From positions 46,234 through 110,233 of the forward strand of contig JAPEVF010000102.1 of NCBI GenBank assembly GCA_029747585.1: a DNA stretch of 64,000 nucleotides. The letters run 5' to 3'. Below, in pieces: positions 33,379-45,130 of this stretch. The notes beneath the pieces were generated by a model. It did no database searches, was not told the origin of the DNA, and was given only the letters and a program-made list of their open reading frames with translations. The stretch's first letter is position 1, and each line of letters begins with the position of its first letter. A program made the translations under genes and the position numbers. This DNA comes from Pleurotus djamor. Taxonomy: Eukaryota > Basidiomycota > Agaricomycetes > Agaricales > Pleurotaceae.

Positions 33379-36300
33379 ATGATACCTCTGCCTCTGCGAC
33401 TTCATGGGCTACTCTACGTTGTGTTGCTCGTCACACCTACCTCCAGTTCCGAGTCTTCGAAAAGTCTCGATATACGTAGCACATTTGCCAGCACGACGCA
33501 ACTTCCCGCTTCTTCTCAGACCGTAGTGGAAACCAATGCGTCCCTTCCAGTTCCCAGTCAGATTGATGTCGAGTCTGGGTCGACATCCCTCGGAAAACCC
33601 TCCGCGTCCATCGCTACGACAGTATCCAGTTCGAGTCGTATTGCAGCCTCTCCGAGTCAACCTCAGTCCAGTGATGGTGTTCATCCCACCTCCAATGGAC
33701 CTGCGTCATTTCAATCCTCTATCCCTGGATTGTTTCCCGGAACCAACCCTAACAAACCGCCTCCCGTAGGAGAGAGTGGTACGGTTATACCTAATTTCGA
33801 TACGGCGTGGAAAGTGGCCTATTCCAAAGCGAAGTCGAAGGTAAGACCTGTGATAAATTCGCTTTACTTTGTGCATCTCGACCATCGTTCTGACTCTGTG
33901 CGTAGGTCGAAAAATTAGGGCTCGATGAGTTGGTTTCCATCACGACTGGTCTTGCGAGTACTGGACGTTCAGGGCGTTGTGTTGGGAATATCCCCGCGAT
34001 AGAGGGTGATGGTGGTTGGCCAGGATTATGCTTGCAGGTTTGTAGCATAGACCATCTCGTCCTTGCCGAGCTTCATGGTTTTTTTTGGGAACAGGATTCG
34101 CCGCTGGGAGTTCGTCTAGCCGATTTTGTGACAGCCTTTCCCTCGGGAATCAATACAGCAGCAACGTAAGGATATTGTCGACCGCTTTATTGGGACCTCT
34201 CTAAGTTTTGGCATCTTATAGGTTCAATCGCAACTTCATGCGAACGCGAGGGCTGTTTATGGGCCTTGAACATGTTGGGAAAGGCGTCAATGTTGCCCTT
34301 GGACCCATGATGAATCTTGGACGAGTCGCTGAAGGAGGAAGAAATTTCGAGGGATTCGGTGCTGATCCCTTCTTAGCTGCTGAAGGCAAGCTTTACATCG
34401 GTCATTACAGCTCACACATACCTAACTGGACATGTACCACGGATAGCTTCCTACGAGACCATCTTAGGTATGCAACAAGGGGGTGTCCAAGCCTGTGCCA
34501 AACATTTTATCGACAAGTGAGTTACTCTCTCATACTCGGAATTTTAAATGATAAATATGGAGGATCATCTTAGCGAGCAAGAAACGGCACGTACGACCTC
34601 GTCATCCAATGTTGATGATCGCACGCAACACGAAGTCTATGCCCTGCCGTTCATTCGAAGTGTGATGGCCGGAGTTGCTAGCGTGATGTGCAGCTACAGT
34701 AAGCTAACTTTCCAGCCCAATCTGATGCACACTCATCCAGCAGCTATCACAAGACAAAATTAATGGAACATATGCCTGTGAGAATGACGAAACTCTCAAT
34801 GGTCTGCTCAAGCAGGAGCTTGGGTTTCGGGGATGTGCGCTTCCTTGCTTTGATTTCCTCTAGTTCCGGTCTTGACTCAATTTCGGACTAGATGTCATGT
34901 CTGACTGGGGTGGAACTCATTCAACACTCTCTGCGGTTGCCGGTTTGGACGTCAGCTCCACGCATTCTTTTCGTGTCCCTTCAATACTCAACCTCTGTTT
35001 GCTTAGATGACTATGCCCGGAAATGTGGACCGTGGTATAGGGTCCTATTTTGGAGGCAATCTCACGACGTATGTTCAGAATGGAACCATTCCCCGAACCC
35101 GACTTGAGGACATGGCGGTTAGCCCCTCGTAGTCTCCTACATCCCCCCTAACTCACCCTAATTCTGCGCAAGACCAGGATTTTGGCCGGATGGTACCTAC
35201 TGAACCAAGACTCGCCCGAGTTTCCTGCAGTCAATTTCAATGGAAACAACCCAGCCGACGAAATGACCAATGAACATGTCGATGTTCAAGACGATCATCA
35301 TACCGTTGTTAGAGACATCGGAGCAGCGAGCATTGTTTTGTTGAAGAATATCAATAATACGCTACCTCTCCAAAAGCCACGTAGTATCCTACTTGCAGGT
35401 AGTGATGCTGGACCAGGACGTATCGGACCCAACGAGTTTAGGGATCAAAACGGCGATGATGGAATCTTAGCGATGGGGTGGGGCTCAGGGTAAGTCCTTG
35501 ATCACCCCTGACCCTTACTTACCTCTTCGCTGACGCGAGATGAATTCGCTTAGCACAGCGAACTTCACATACTTGATTTCTGTATGTCTCTTTCTTCGCG
35601 GCTTGACCCCTCCTTAACAGATAGTGTTCTCCCCTTTAACAGCCACTGGAAGCCATCCAAGCTCGAGCTCGAGCGGACAGGACTTCGATCTCTTGGATTC
35701 TAGATGATTTTAACCTTGCACGGGCGGGAAACATGGCCATCGGACGCTCTGTAGCAATGGTATTCGTCAATGCAGATTCAGGTGAAGGGAGTGATCGAGC
35801 CAATCTCACAACATGGCACGGCGGAGAGGCTCTCATCGCTGCGGTTGCAGCCCAAAACAAGAATACGGTTGTTGTTGTCCATAGCGTTGGCCCAGTGCTT
35901 GTTGAGTCATGGATAGATCATCCGAACGTCACTGCTGTGAGTTGAGGATAACATTGTGGTTGTGTCGTACTAATTATACCCCACCAGGTCTTATGGGCTG
36001 GCGTTTCTGGCACGGAGACTGGAAATGCAGTCACCGATGTCCTTTACGGGCGAGTAAACCCTTCGGGCCGCCTACCATATACGATTGCCAAGCGTCTGGA
36101 AGACTATCCTGCTCAAGTAGTCCGAGGAGAATTGAACGTACCTTATACCGACGGGTGAGTCTACCGTTCTTCTGTATTGGCCCCCTCTCAGCTCGGCTTT
36201 CAGATTATTCATCGACTATCGTGGATTTGATGCGGTATGTCCTTCGATTCCTCTTGTGGTGCACGTGAATGAGACTATACGTTCCAGCGCAACATCACAC

Positions 36301-36873
36301 CACGCTTCGAGTTCGGATTTGGACTCAGTTACACGTCCTTCGCGTATTCGAATCTGAAGATTTCGAAGGCTACCCTGGATAATGACGTAGGAGCTAGCAA
36401 TTGGGATGCGGGCCACCCCAGTCCTACTGGGTTCGGGTCTTCCACTGCATTGTGGTAAGAGGGGACAATGGGTCAAACGGCAATTCCCAGTGTGATAACC
36501 TTTTTTAGGTTGCATCGCCCTGCTTTCAAAGTCAGTTTTGACTTGCACAATGTGGGTCCTGTTTCTGGAACGGAGGTATGTCACCGAGTGGCCACTTTCC
36601 TCTGTCCACACTGAGTGTCCGTCCTAGATTCCTCAGTTGTATATCGCGTTTCCAGAGTCGGCGCGAGAACCGCCGTCCATTCTCAGAGGGTTCGATAGTG
36701 TCCATTTAGGGCCTGGGCAACGACGGACGGTGACGATAACGCTTTCGAGACACTCGTTATCGATATGGGATACCGTCGCCCAAGGGTGGCGGAAGCCAGA
36801 CGGCAATATGGGAGTCATGGTCGGTACCAGTAGCCGTGATGTGAAATTGCGCGGCAAGATTCCCGCTAAATAG
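33379..36873 (+). CDS. GH3 beta-glucosidase (copy B), secreted
   Basis: A tandem paralogue of copy A with the same layout. It has the signal peptide [20 protein letters not shown], a Ser/Thr-rich stretch and the linker [20 protein letters not shown]. The GH3 barrel holds [31 protein letters not shown] and [20 protein letters not shown] with the nucleophile Asp. Then come the alpha/beta sandwich ([28 protein letters not shown]) and the fibronectin-III-like end ([18 protein letters not shown]). It has more introns than copy A; for example, copy A lacks one at 34036-34094. The intron at 34386-34446 starts with GC (GCAAGC) and ends in TAG, and its removal joins AAE to ASYET in phase. All key residues seem intact, so it should be active. 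Confidence 0.95.
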
Positions 36874-37299
36874 TTATCAGGCACTTTCACATTTTGAGCC
36901 TCTTATGATCAGTATGATTCCCCGACCATTGCGTCATACAAACAATGCTAGAGGAACATTTCTCGTATTGGGCCACTTGAACCTCCTCGTTGCTATATCG
37001 ATGTCAGATCGATGCACAAGCTAGGTAATTCGGCCCTGCTACGATAGATCGTAGTGGCAAGGCCACTGATCGACTTTTGGAGCGACGAACAAAGGAAGCA
37101 AGTCGGTCGGTGGACCTTGCCATTGTCCACAACCCCTCACAGGAATCATTGTCCACAACTCGAGAGTGGCCATGCCACCCGAGGATTTGCTTAAATAGCG
37201 GCCCCAAAATGCAAATTGAACCCCATCCCCCAGCTTCGCAACGTTCAGCAGCATTCGACACGTCTCAACAACAACTTCTACATCGAAACCACTCAGGAT
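36874..37299. other. Intergenic, promoter of the small protein gene
   Basis: No coding stretch is supported on either strand. A TTAAATAG TATA-like box near 37189-37196 lies about 105 bp before the ATG at 37300. Confidence 0.4.
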
Positions 37300-37827
37300 A
37301 TGTCTGAATATCTTCCCAATCTAGGCCGCCCCGCAGGCATGATCGGCCCTGTAGGCCTCTGGAAGCCCTTCGACAAGGAAGGAATCCTCGACATCAACCT
37401 CTTCGTCGTACGCAGCCGTACCCTTCGCACTTACCATCCGGCATCGAGAGACCAACACTGGTCCATCACCTGGACGCTCGGAAAGTCCGAGACCGGCCAT
37501 ATCGCGCAGCGTCGTATTCACATTGTCCGGGAGGGACAACATCCCCACTTGACGAACTGGGGCCCTATCACCATGGCTGTCGGAAAAGCCACCTTGGAAG
37601 AGGGCGTGTCCATCCTCATCAGTCGCATCGACTTCGAGGACCGCAAGACCATCGAAGAGATCGCGAAGAGTACGCCCGTTCGTAAGCCCGACGGAGATTG
37701 GAACTGCCAGGATTGGTTGGAAACTGTCCTGATGGAGGCTGTTCGAAGAGGTTTACTGCCCTACGACGGAGTACAGGCAGCATTGAGGCGCGCTCGCGAA
37801 GTCCAGCCCATTCCTTTCCGTGGATAA
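37300..37827 (+). CDS. Hypothetical 175-residue intronless protein
   Basis: A single-exon frame starts MSEYLPNLGRPAGMIGPVGL and ends QPIPFRG. There is no signal peptide or membrane segment. A central HWSITWTLGKSETGHIAQRR segment and a later NCQDWLETVLMEAVRRGLLP segment resemble small fungal proteins whose conserved His and Asn-Cys pair suggest a papain-like fold. That is inference from pattern only, and activity is not implied. Codon use is rich in C-ending codons, supporting a real and expressed gene. Its 3' half overlaps, antisense, the presumed C-terminal frame of the MYND gene. Confidence 0.7.
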   Translation: MSEYLPNLGRPAGMIGPVGLWKPFDKEGILDINLFVVRSRTLRTYHPASRDQHWSITWTLGKSETGHIAQRRIHIVREGQHPHLTNWGPITMAVGKATLEEGVSILISRIDFEDRKTIEEIAKSTPVRKPDGDWNCQDWLETVLMEAVRRGLLPYDGVQAALRRAREVQPIPFRG

Positions 37828-40340
37828 GCGGGGTCGATTGTGGATAGTATGAGCAACATGGACTTGGACATTCGCATTCTGTAACACTACTGTTTTTTCC
37901 CGTTGATTTACAAACCTTCTTATGGACTTTCCAATGGTCTGTTTGACAAATTGCATCGCAGTACCTATGTAGTTGGCATCAACAAATGACCAGAATATTC
38001 ATTGTGATAACGAAACGTACCATTCCATAGAACAGCCACCACATTTCCTCAGCACCGCTGAAACGCTCCCACATGAAGAACACTGATACAGGCCATTTCC
38101 CCTGTCAATTTTGGGAATGTCAATTGCAATCTCACCAGTTCCTAGCCAAGTGGAAATGACACTGTCACGATCGGGCACTGGGTACTTCGCTGCATCTTTG
38201 GATATTGCGGAGATCACAGACCTCCACTTGACAGTGGATCCAGCATACTTCTCGGTTAATAGTTCTCTGACATAGCTTATCCGGGTCTTGGAAGTATTGG
38301 AACCAGACCACATTGAAGAAAATTGGCGAGCAGTTTCGAGCCTACTCAGAGCAGATTTTATCTGATCGTGTAAGTAAGCAAATACGTATAGGGTCTTAGG
38401 CAGGGGACTGACCTTAACATCATTGAGTCTGCTATCCATATCTGGGCCTTTGATGAGTATAAGGCACACGATGTACGAGTCTAGTAACGTGGACATCCGT
38501 CGATGGTCGGGCGGGGCTTCTTGAATGAACATTTCCGAGTGCTGAAGGGCGACCAAGAAGAAGGTGATAGCAAGATCGCGCTTTCCTACCGCCTCGACGA
38601 AGCGCATTAGAGCCAAACCCATGTGTAGCGCATAATAGACGACGTCGGTCAGGAACTGGTATCGTAGATATGGCGTGGAGACCGAGGATTTGAGCCCTTG
38701 GAGACACGCTTTCAGACACGTAGCATTGTCATCGACTTGGCGAGCACGTGTTGCGACGACCCAGTAGAACCAAGCCTCACTGGGATTACGCTGGAGAGCG
38801 CGCTCAGCGAAAGCCGCAGCTTCCTCTGAGCGATCCATCAGTAAGAGGTACTGCGATTCAAGGATATCTGGAGTCCGTTGGTCAGCCGCGTAGCGTCGAT
38901 CCTTTCGTATATTCGTAGCGCAGTGCTGCATTGCCTCGGTTAGTGACCGAAAGGGGAGATGACCTTTCGAAAGGAATGCCTCCACCAGCACCTTCTGCAT
39001 CAACTCATCAATCCACTCATAGGTCATGACATGGTCACGAAGCTTAATACTGAACTTGTAAAGGTCCCTGTCTTCAGCGAATTGATGGAAGAAGGAAAGA
39101 CAATGAGCGCAGCCTTGATCAAGGTTAGGAAGATCGCAGTTTTCAAAACCATAGGCATCCATGATGGTTCGGAGATGGGGGTGAGAGCCTTGTAAAATGG
39201 AAACCACAGACTGCGATGCATTCATTAAGTCGACCTCTTCTCCTTCACCCTGTAGACCTGCCTTGGCCGCACAAAGGAGTATGAGCAAACTTCGGCTACG
39301 GAGGTCCCACTGACGGAGGCGCATGGCGGCGATAGCGAATGAGATGAACCCAGGATGGTCGAGAAACGAGCCTGCAAAGAAGTCGGCTAAGGTGATACAA
39401 AGTTCGAGGGTGGGCCCGAAGAAACCATCACCCTTGAAGGGGCGACGGTAATGTTTGACAATGGCATCTAGTAAGGGCTTGATATCGAGTATCCTCATGA
39501 GAAGAGGATCAGGCCCGTCGTTTTTGGCAAGAGCGGATGGAGCCGTGTCGCATATGATGAGTATGCAAGTTTTGATGAAGTCGTGTTCATTGGGGTGCTT
39601 GTTCATTAGTTGCATCAAAACGGGACTCAGCCGCGCGATTTCGGTACATATATTGTCACCTCGTGGTCGTGCAACAGCCAACAGGGCGTCCAACGCTGAG
39701 TGTCGCAAGGGCTGAACAGCATTCAGAAGTGGAAGAATTTTCTTGATGATGCCTGCTGCAGGTTTTTCAGATGAACTGAAGGTAAATTGAAGAAAGTTAC
39801 CTCGTTCGAAGAGTTTATCCCGTAAACTCACATCGACGCACATAAGTCGAAAAACGACCATGATGCCCTCAAGGAGAAGGATATCATTAGAGCACTTGGT
39901 GTACACTTCGTGGAGGCGGTGATAGATCATGTCAAAGTTTTCATGGACTTTCTTTAGACCAACACGACTCTGCAGATCTGTGAAATTGACAGGTAATTGA
40001 GGGATGGAGACGTGCCATACTTAACCCACGTACTTGATATGCCGAATGCTCGCTGAAGCATAGTCAAAGCCAAATCCTGATCACCAAACAGCAAGGCTAC
40101 ACGGTATTGACAAAGATAGTCGTCCGTAGAGGCCGGGGCCGGAAAAGTTCTATCGTTGAGATCAACCATGTTTAGAGCAGTGTCTTGAAGATAAGGAAGC
40201 AAGAGCTTACGCCTCATGGCCTGGTTCATCACCACGGAAGACGTAAACTGTTTACCGGTGCTACCTCGCACTCCGAGGACCCACGACTCAGATGGGTTGG
40301 CGTCAAAGAACGAAAAGCTGACAAAAGTTTTCAAACGCAT
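37619..40340 (-). CDS. MYND-type zinc finger protein
   Basis: The start near 40340 reads MRLKTFVSFSFFDANPSESW. One intron follows near 39965-40020, then a long exon (39960-38000) of helical, repeat-like character (for example FAERALQRNPSEAWFYWVVA, TPR-like). At its end is CSSCGSVSAVLRKCGGCSME, and after an intron (37965-38018) come YCDAICQTDHWKVHKKVC. Together these give a complete MYND finger with all eight zinc ligands (C-C, C-C, C-C, H-C). MYND fingers bind proline-rich partner peptides. After the finger the frame stays open to a TGA at 37619, overlapping the plus-strand gene; the true stop could be earlier if another intron exists. An in-frame start further 5' than 40340 is possible. Confidence 0.85.
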
Positions 40341-40586
40341 CGTCGAAAGAGCCTCTTCCACGTAGCAAGGTCATTTGATCCCACAGGGTAGGTGAGATAT
40401 CATCACCTTTAGCTAGCTAGACCCTCGAATTAAACATGACGCGGACGACCAAATCAAAGGTTGAACCGGGCAAACCCTGCTACTTTCTGTATCAGACATT
40501 GCAGCCGAATAGGTTGGCAAGCTAGCAGCAGTCAGATGTAAACTCTGGCGGAGTCGTACATGGAGATACGAACAACAAAACACGGC
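40341..40586. other. Short intergenic region
   Basis: Presumed promoter of the MYND gene and 3' flank of the second SDR. No feature recognised. Confidence 0.4.
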
Positions 40587-41912
40587 CTATTGATGGCCAT
40601 TTAAAACATCATGAGAAATCTTCTCCGACACCTCCCACAGCTGTTTGGCGAGTTCGGCACTTTGACCATCCTTCGAAGGGGGCGACAACCTTCCAACCGA
40701 TGCGATATAGCCACCGCCAAACTTGGTCGCGTCTCTTCGAACCTCTGGGGACGTAGCAGCATGCAATGCCGACAATGCTCCATCCAAAGGCGATTTCGCC
40801 AGTTTGGACACAAGAAACTTCAAAAGGGGACCAACGAAACGAAATGAGGCCATATCTTCCAATACGGTTTCGGTTGCGACACCACCGGGATTGACGGAGA
40901 TGGCTAGAGCAGACGAAGATGCAGACGTAAATTCGTCCTGAAGTTGTTTTGCATAAAGAATATTGGCGAGTTTTGATCGTGCTAATTTGTGAGGATTGTG
41001 GTTAACTTCTATGTACAAGTTCAACAACGATGGGTATCTCACCGTAACGAGCGTAACATGCCATGAGTTTGTCTTGGGAAGCAGGAGCAGCGAGTGGATC
41101 ACTGACTTCATCCAGTGACGCAAACTTTCCCCCAGCGGGGGCCCTCGGGTGAATTTCAGAAGATACCTGGGACAAGGCTGTGAGAGGAGGACGCGAGTGC
41201 ACGGAAGAAACTTACAATGATCACTCTGACGTCGCTCGCAGGCTTCTGCGCCGACGCGAGTAAGAGAGGGTAGAGAGACTTGGTAAAAACAAAAGGTGCA
41301 AAGTGGCTTCAGAGGTACATTTTTCAGAACCCTATACATAGAGGAGAGGATATGAACGCTTACTTGATAGCCATCGAGTCCTCTATTCCGTCACTTGTCT
41401 TTCCATATGGATGGCTCATTCTGAGTTGCTTCTGAATGAGTTCCCCATCGCATCAGAGCATCGATTCTGTGGACTTACATCCCAGCATTGTGAACTAAGG
41501 TCACGCCATTAGCTAGGTTGCTTCAATGTAAAGCCGATTCACCCACCTAAAATATCTAGCTTGTCTTCAAGAGACAAGAACCGGTTCGCAGAGTCTTGCG
41601 CCGATTTCAGTGTAGACAAGTCCAGTCGAAGGAAAACCACTCGTTTATCCTGCTTGATCCTGGGGTTCTCCGCTTCCAATTTGGCAATAGCCTCGTTCGC
41701 AGATGCTTCCGACCGCGCAGCCATGTAAACTTTGGCACCGTGGTTGACTAGCTGCTGGACTATATGATAGCCCATGCCTCGACTATCTCATCGTGGTTCA
41801 GTTACCCTACTAATGGTAGATAAAACAAACAGAGTACTGACTTTCCACCAGTAACGAGAGCAACCTTACCCGAGAGGTCTGGGATGTCGCTTATGGGGTC
41901 AAATTTCACCAT
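40587..41912 (-). CDS. Short-chain dehydrogenase/reductase, retinol-dehydrogenase/WWOX-like
   Basis: The start at 41912 reads MVKFDPISDIPDLSGKVALV, then TGGN, intron, RGMGYHIVQQLVNHGAKVYM (TGxxxGxG NAD(P) loop). AARSEASANEAI and FLRLDLSTLKSAQDSA follow (Asp of the adenine pocket). The NxG segment is near 41545. The catalytic region reads YSKLANIL-like as NPHKLARSKLANILYAKQLQ; the expected Tyr-x-x-x-Lys is represented by a (K)LARSK stretch in my reading, so an intron boundary may hide the Tyr. SVNPGGVATE and the C-terminal ELAKQLWEVSEKIS are typical of this SDR class. Five or six introns. Substrate unknown. Confidence 0.82.
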
Positions 41913-42144
41913 TTTGAAACGGGTGGTTGAGGTGAGGCAGATAAGTTAGGTGTCGGGTGGATTGAAACACACATCCATGAGCAACGCGTAGGATTTATAG
42001 GAAATGGCCATGGGTGGGCGTTGTTGAAACTGGTAGCTTGCTAAGCCGATGACAGGCGCTTGTTTGTGAATTTCCCGAGTCGACCGGTGATCGATTTTCT
42101 ACGAGCGGCTTACGCCGAACATCTACGTTTACACGGAACTAAAA
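41913..42144. other. Short intergenic region
   Basis: SDR promoter and ADE13 3' flank. No other feature seen. Confidence 0.4.
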
Positions 42145-44112
42145 CTAAACACTGAGCTCAACCTTTCTTCCCTTATTGATCGCATCCTGTAACTCCTCGC
42201 CTGAGAGCGCAGGATCTACCCAATCCTTTAAGAACTTATCGACCTGTTGGGGAGCTCGTCCCACGAAACTTGACGGTTCGAGTAATTCGGCCAACTGGTC
42301 CTTGATAGGGTCAAAGTAGGGGTCGGCTTTGACGCGTTCAATGAGGTCGTTCTCTAGACCGAGTTGCTTGACTTGATGGGCAGCCTCATGGGACAGTACC
42401 TGGACAGCGAATGTGAGCTATTATCATCACGGACTTTTGGTGCATACTCTGATTTTCTCATGTGCTTCCTGACGATCTCCACCTTTCTTCACGATAGCCA
42501 TGATGATGTTCTCGGTAGCCATGAAAGGTAGTTCTTGGGAGATTCTTCGCGCGATGACCTTTGGATAGACGACGAGGCCTTCAGAGATGTTCTGCAGAGT
42601 AGAAAGCACGATGTCGGCTGTTAGGTATGCTTCTGGGATGGTAATGCGCCGGTTCGCGCTGAAGGGATATAGGTGAGCTACGGAAGACGCCATGGTTGAG
42701 GCCTGTTACCTATCGTCAAGGGTACGTTCGAACCATTGCACACTCGATGTCATGAGAGCATTCTGCTGGAGAACCATCAAATGGCGGGAAAGACTACAAA
42801 CGCGCTCGGAGCGCATTGGGTTCCGCTTGTACGCCATAGCAGAGGAACCGATCTGAGTAGATTCAAACGGCTCTTCGATTTCCTGGATCACAAATTAGAA
42901 ACTGCACGCAGGCTCGACAGGTCCATCTGCACTGACCTTCAAATTGGCAAGTAATCGGATATCTGTGGCAATTTTGTGGGCAGTTGCACCGAGAGATGCC
43001 AGGGGTGCCAAGACGTCAACGTCGATCTTGCGAGAGTAGGTCTGAGAAGTAACCGGGTAAGAGTATTCGAAACCGGAGAGCTTGGTAACAAGTCTGTCAA
43101 GCTCTTCGACCTGTTTTGAATCAGTTTCTGTTCCATAGTACTATATTAGACGGCACCTTGTCGTGATCGCCGTCGAAAAGCGCAAGGAAACTAGCTTGCG
43201 TCCCAGTGGTTCCTTTGACCCCACGGAAGCCGATATCCTGCCTCGCGCGTTGGAGATTACGCAGGTCCCAAAGGAGTTCCTATCAAATAGTTAAGCAGGG
43301 CTTCCCAACGGTACGAGTAAGAGCGTACCTGAATCCAAAGGGTTGCTCGCTTTCCAACGGTGGTAAGTTGAGCGGGTTGGAAATGGGTAAATCCTAGCGT
43401 TGGCAGGTCTTTATATTGCGCCGCGAACGACGAGAGTCTTGATATTAAAACCCCCAGCGATCGGATGAGGTAGGTCAGACCGGTGCGTAGGAAAATCAAG
43501 TCCGCATTGCTGGGGGTAGTGTGAGCGAAAATGAAGGAATGGATAGGGTTTCATCGTACTCGGTAACGTAGCAAGATGTGGCACCTAGGCTTGAGTAGTT
43601 TAGATCAGCGAGACGCGTCACATCTGCGAGATGCGAATAGGATTACTGAATGATCCCGGCTGCTGCAGGGGCAACTTGACCGAATGTATGGACATGGGCC
43701 ATTACATCGTGGCGTCGCTTCTTCTCTTCTTGCGCTGCAGTAGCAAATTGCTCTGGGGTAAGATCCTACAATGTTGTAGGGGGAATGAGAATTGGTGTAA
43801 ATCGGAAAGGGGGGATTCTCACCAAATTAGCTTTCATTTGTTCGATTGCTTCATCAGAAATCGGGAGACCCAATTCCTTTTCAGCAATAGCCAGGTTTAA
43901 CCAGAGCTTTCGCCAGGTATGGAACCGTGTCTAATGCGATTACGTGAGGGGGCATCCAATCAAGGTCTGTCTGTTTCGTACCGCCGAGGAGAAAAGCTCA
44001 GCCATTTCTTTGCTGGCATAGCGACTGTTTAAGTTGGTAAGGCGTTGAATGTTTCCCTGTGTTAACTAGCTTGCCTAGAAAGAGGCGTTTGATATGTGTT
44101 AAACGCGTCCAT
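42145..44112 (-). CDS. ADE13: Adenylosuccinate lyase
   Basis: Catalyses two steps of purine synthesis (SAICAR to AICAR, adenylosuccinate to AMP). The start at 44112 reads [20 protein letters not shown] when exon 1 (44075-44112) is joined to 44024 across a 50-bp intron. That intron begins GC (GCAAGC) and ends CAG. Then come [40 protein letters not shown] (catalytic His region), [20 protein letters not shown], the signature [20 protein letters not shown] (flexible loop with the Ser) and the C-terminal domain ending GRKVELSV. About ten short introns. A MITE sits 161 bp upstream of the start codon, between this gene and the lectin. Confidence 0.97.
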
Positions 44113-44273
44113 CGTGGACGATGGGGTCGAGATTATATTAGGAGCAAAAATGTCGATTTTGATTATCTTTGGCGCTAATACTCCTCAAGCGCTTGAATAT
44201 ATCCAAGCGCCCATGAAACTTACTTCCAAAATCAGTCCAAAAAAACCCCGTGCAACCATGTTTCACGAGAATA

Positions 44274-44524
44274 CCGTGACGGCCAAAAATAATTAGCACC
44301 CCGAATTTGGCAAGAGCCCCTATCTCCGCCAAAAGCAAGCGCGCCCCAGCACTCGCGACCACAAATCATCGTCCTCAACGGCACAAAGATGTCCTGCGTG
44401 GTAGAAATACTCTTAGTGGGGTTGTAGGAAGTATTGAAACGGAGTGTGGTAGAAAAAACGAGGAAAATCGGTGGGCGGCTATACTTCCAAATTTGGGGGT
44501 GCTAATTATTTTTGGCCGTCACTG
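44274..44524. mobile_element. 251-bp Tc1/mariner-like MITE upstream of ADE13
   Basis: Bounded by TA dinucleotides (44272-44273 and 44525-44526), the target duplication of Tc1/mariner elements. Nearly perfect inverted repeats of about 37 bp begin CCGTGACGGCCAAAAATAAT at left; the right end complement begins CAGTGACGGCCAAAAATAAT. No open frame of note. It lies in the promoter interval of ADE13 and 172 bp beyond the lectin stop codon. Confidence 0.85.
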
Positions 44525-44695
44525 TAAAGGCGCAACAGTACCTCGGGCGCTTTAAATCGAGCTCGAGCCCTTAAAAGGCATCGCAGTGTGACCAAAGCCA
44601 ACGTCTTTTCATTGCTCCATTTGGAATTCCTCTCCACATAGTGAAGAACAAGTAAATACTGGCTTGAAGACTTGCATTCCAAATGACGGGAATCT

Positions 44696-45130
44696 TTAAG
44701 CACCAATGAAGATGGAGCACTCGAGATTCGTACCATCAATGGAATCATACTTGACCTCAATATTCCTCCCACTCGCAACTTTGAACTCGCCCAATTGCTT
44801 CTCCCTGACACTAGCACGTTTTCCGGATGTGTAATAGTCCTTGTGGAGGACGGTAGCAGTGCTGTTGGACGTGAGACCCGTGGTGACGTCTACCCAGTGC
44901 TTGTAGTTGTGAACACCAAGGGCAACGGTGAAGTACTCATTCTTGTCATTGAAACGGAGGATACCCGAGGTACCGCTTCCGCCCATCGTCAAGACTTGTT
45001 TACCTCCGACATCCGTCCAAGTTCCACCATTTGCATAGTTCCAAACAGTTCTTTCGACGATCTGGAACCAAGCACTGGGGTCGGCTTGGTAAACTCGAGC
45101 GGTAATCTGGTAAGGCGTCGGCCTAGGCAA
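44696..45130 (-). CDS. Fungal fruit-body lectin (Agaricus bisporus lectin family)
   Basis: A cytosolic homotetramer-type lectin with actinoporin-like fold, known in the family to bind the T antigen disaccharide and GlcNAc and proposed to act in defence against feeders. The match is strong: ITARVYQADPSAWFQIVERT, VWNYANGGTW, KQVLTMGGSGTSGILRF, FTVALGVHNYKHWVDVTTGL, REKQLGEF and a final beta strand ending SIFIGA. Ligand-site residues in the GGSGTSG and VHNYKHW blocks are present. No signal peptide, as usual for the family. The exact start is uncertain. The frame is open to 45130 without an ATG near the family start; an intron ending just before the ITARVY region, with the start codon near 45178, is likely. 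Confidence 0.93.
   Translation of the reverse strand: MPRPTPYQITARVYQADPSAWFQIVERTVWNYANGGTWTDVGGKQVLTMGGSGTSGILRFNDKNEYFTVALGVHNYKHWVDVTTGLTSNSTATVLHKDYYTSGKRASVREKQLGEFKVASGRNIEVKYDSIDGTNLECSIFIGA

Noticed and set aside
44107..44121. A perfect short hairpin (CGTCCATCGTGGACG)
   Set aside because: It overlaps the ADE13 start codon and codes for its first residues. With no repeat elsewhere it is probably chance.
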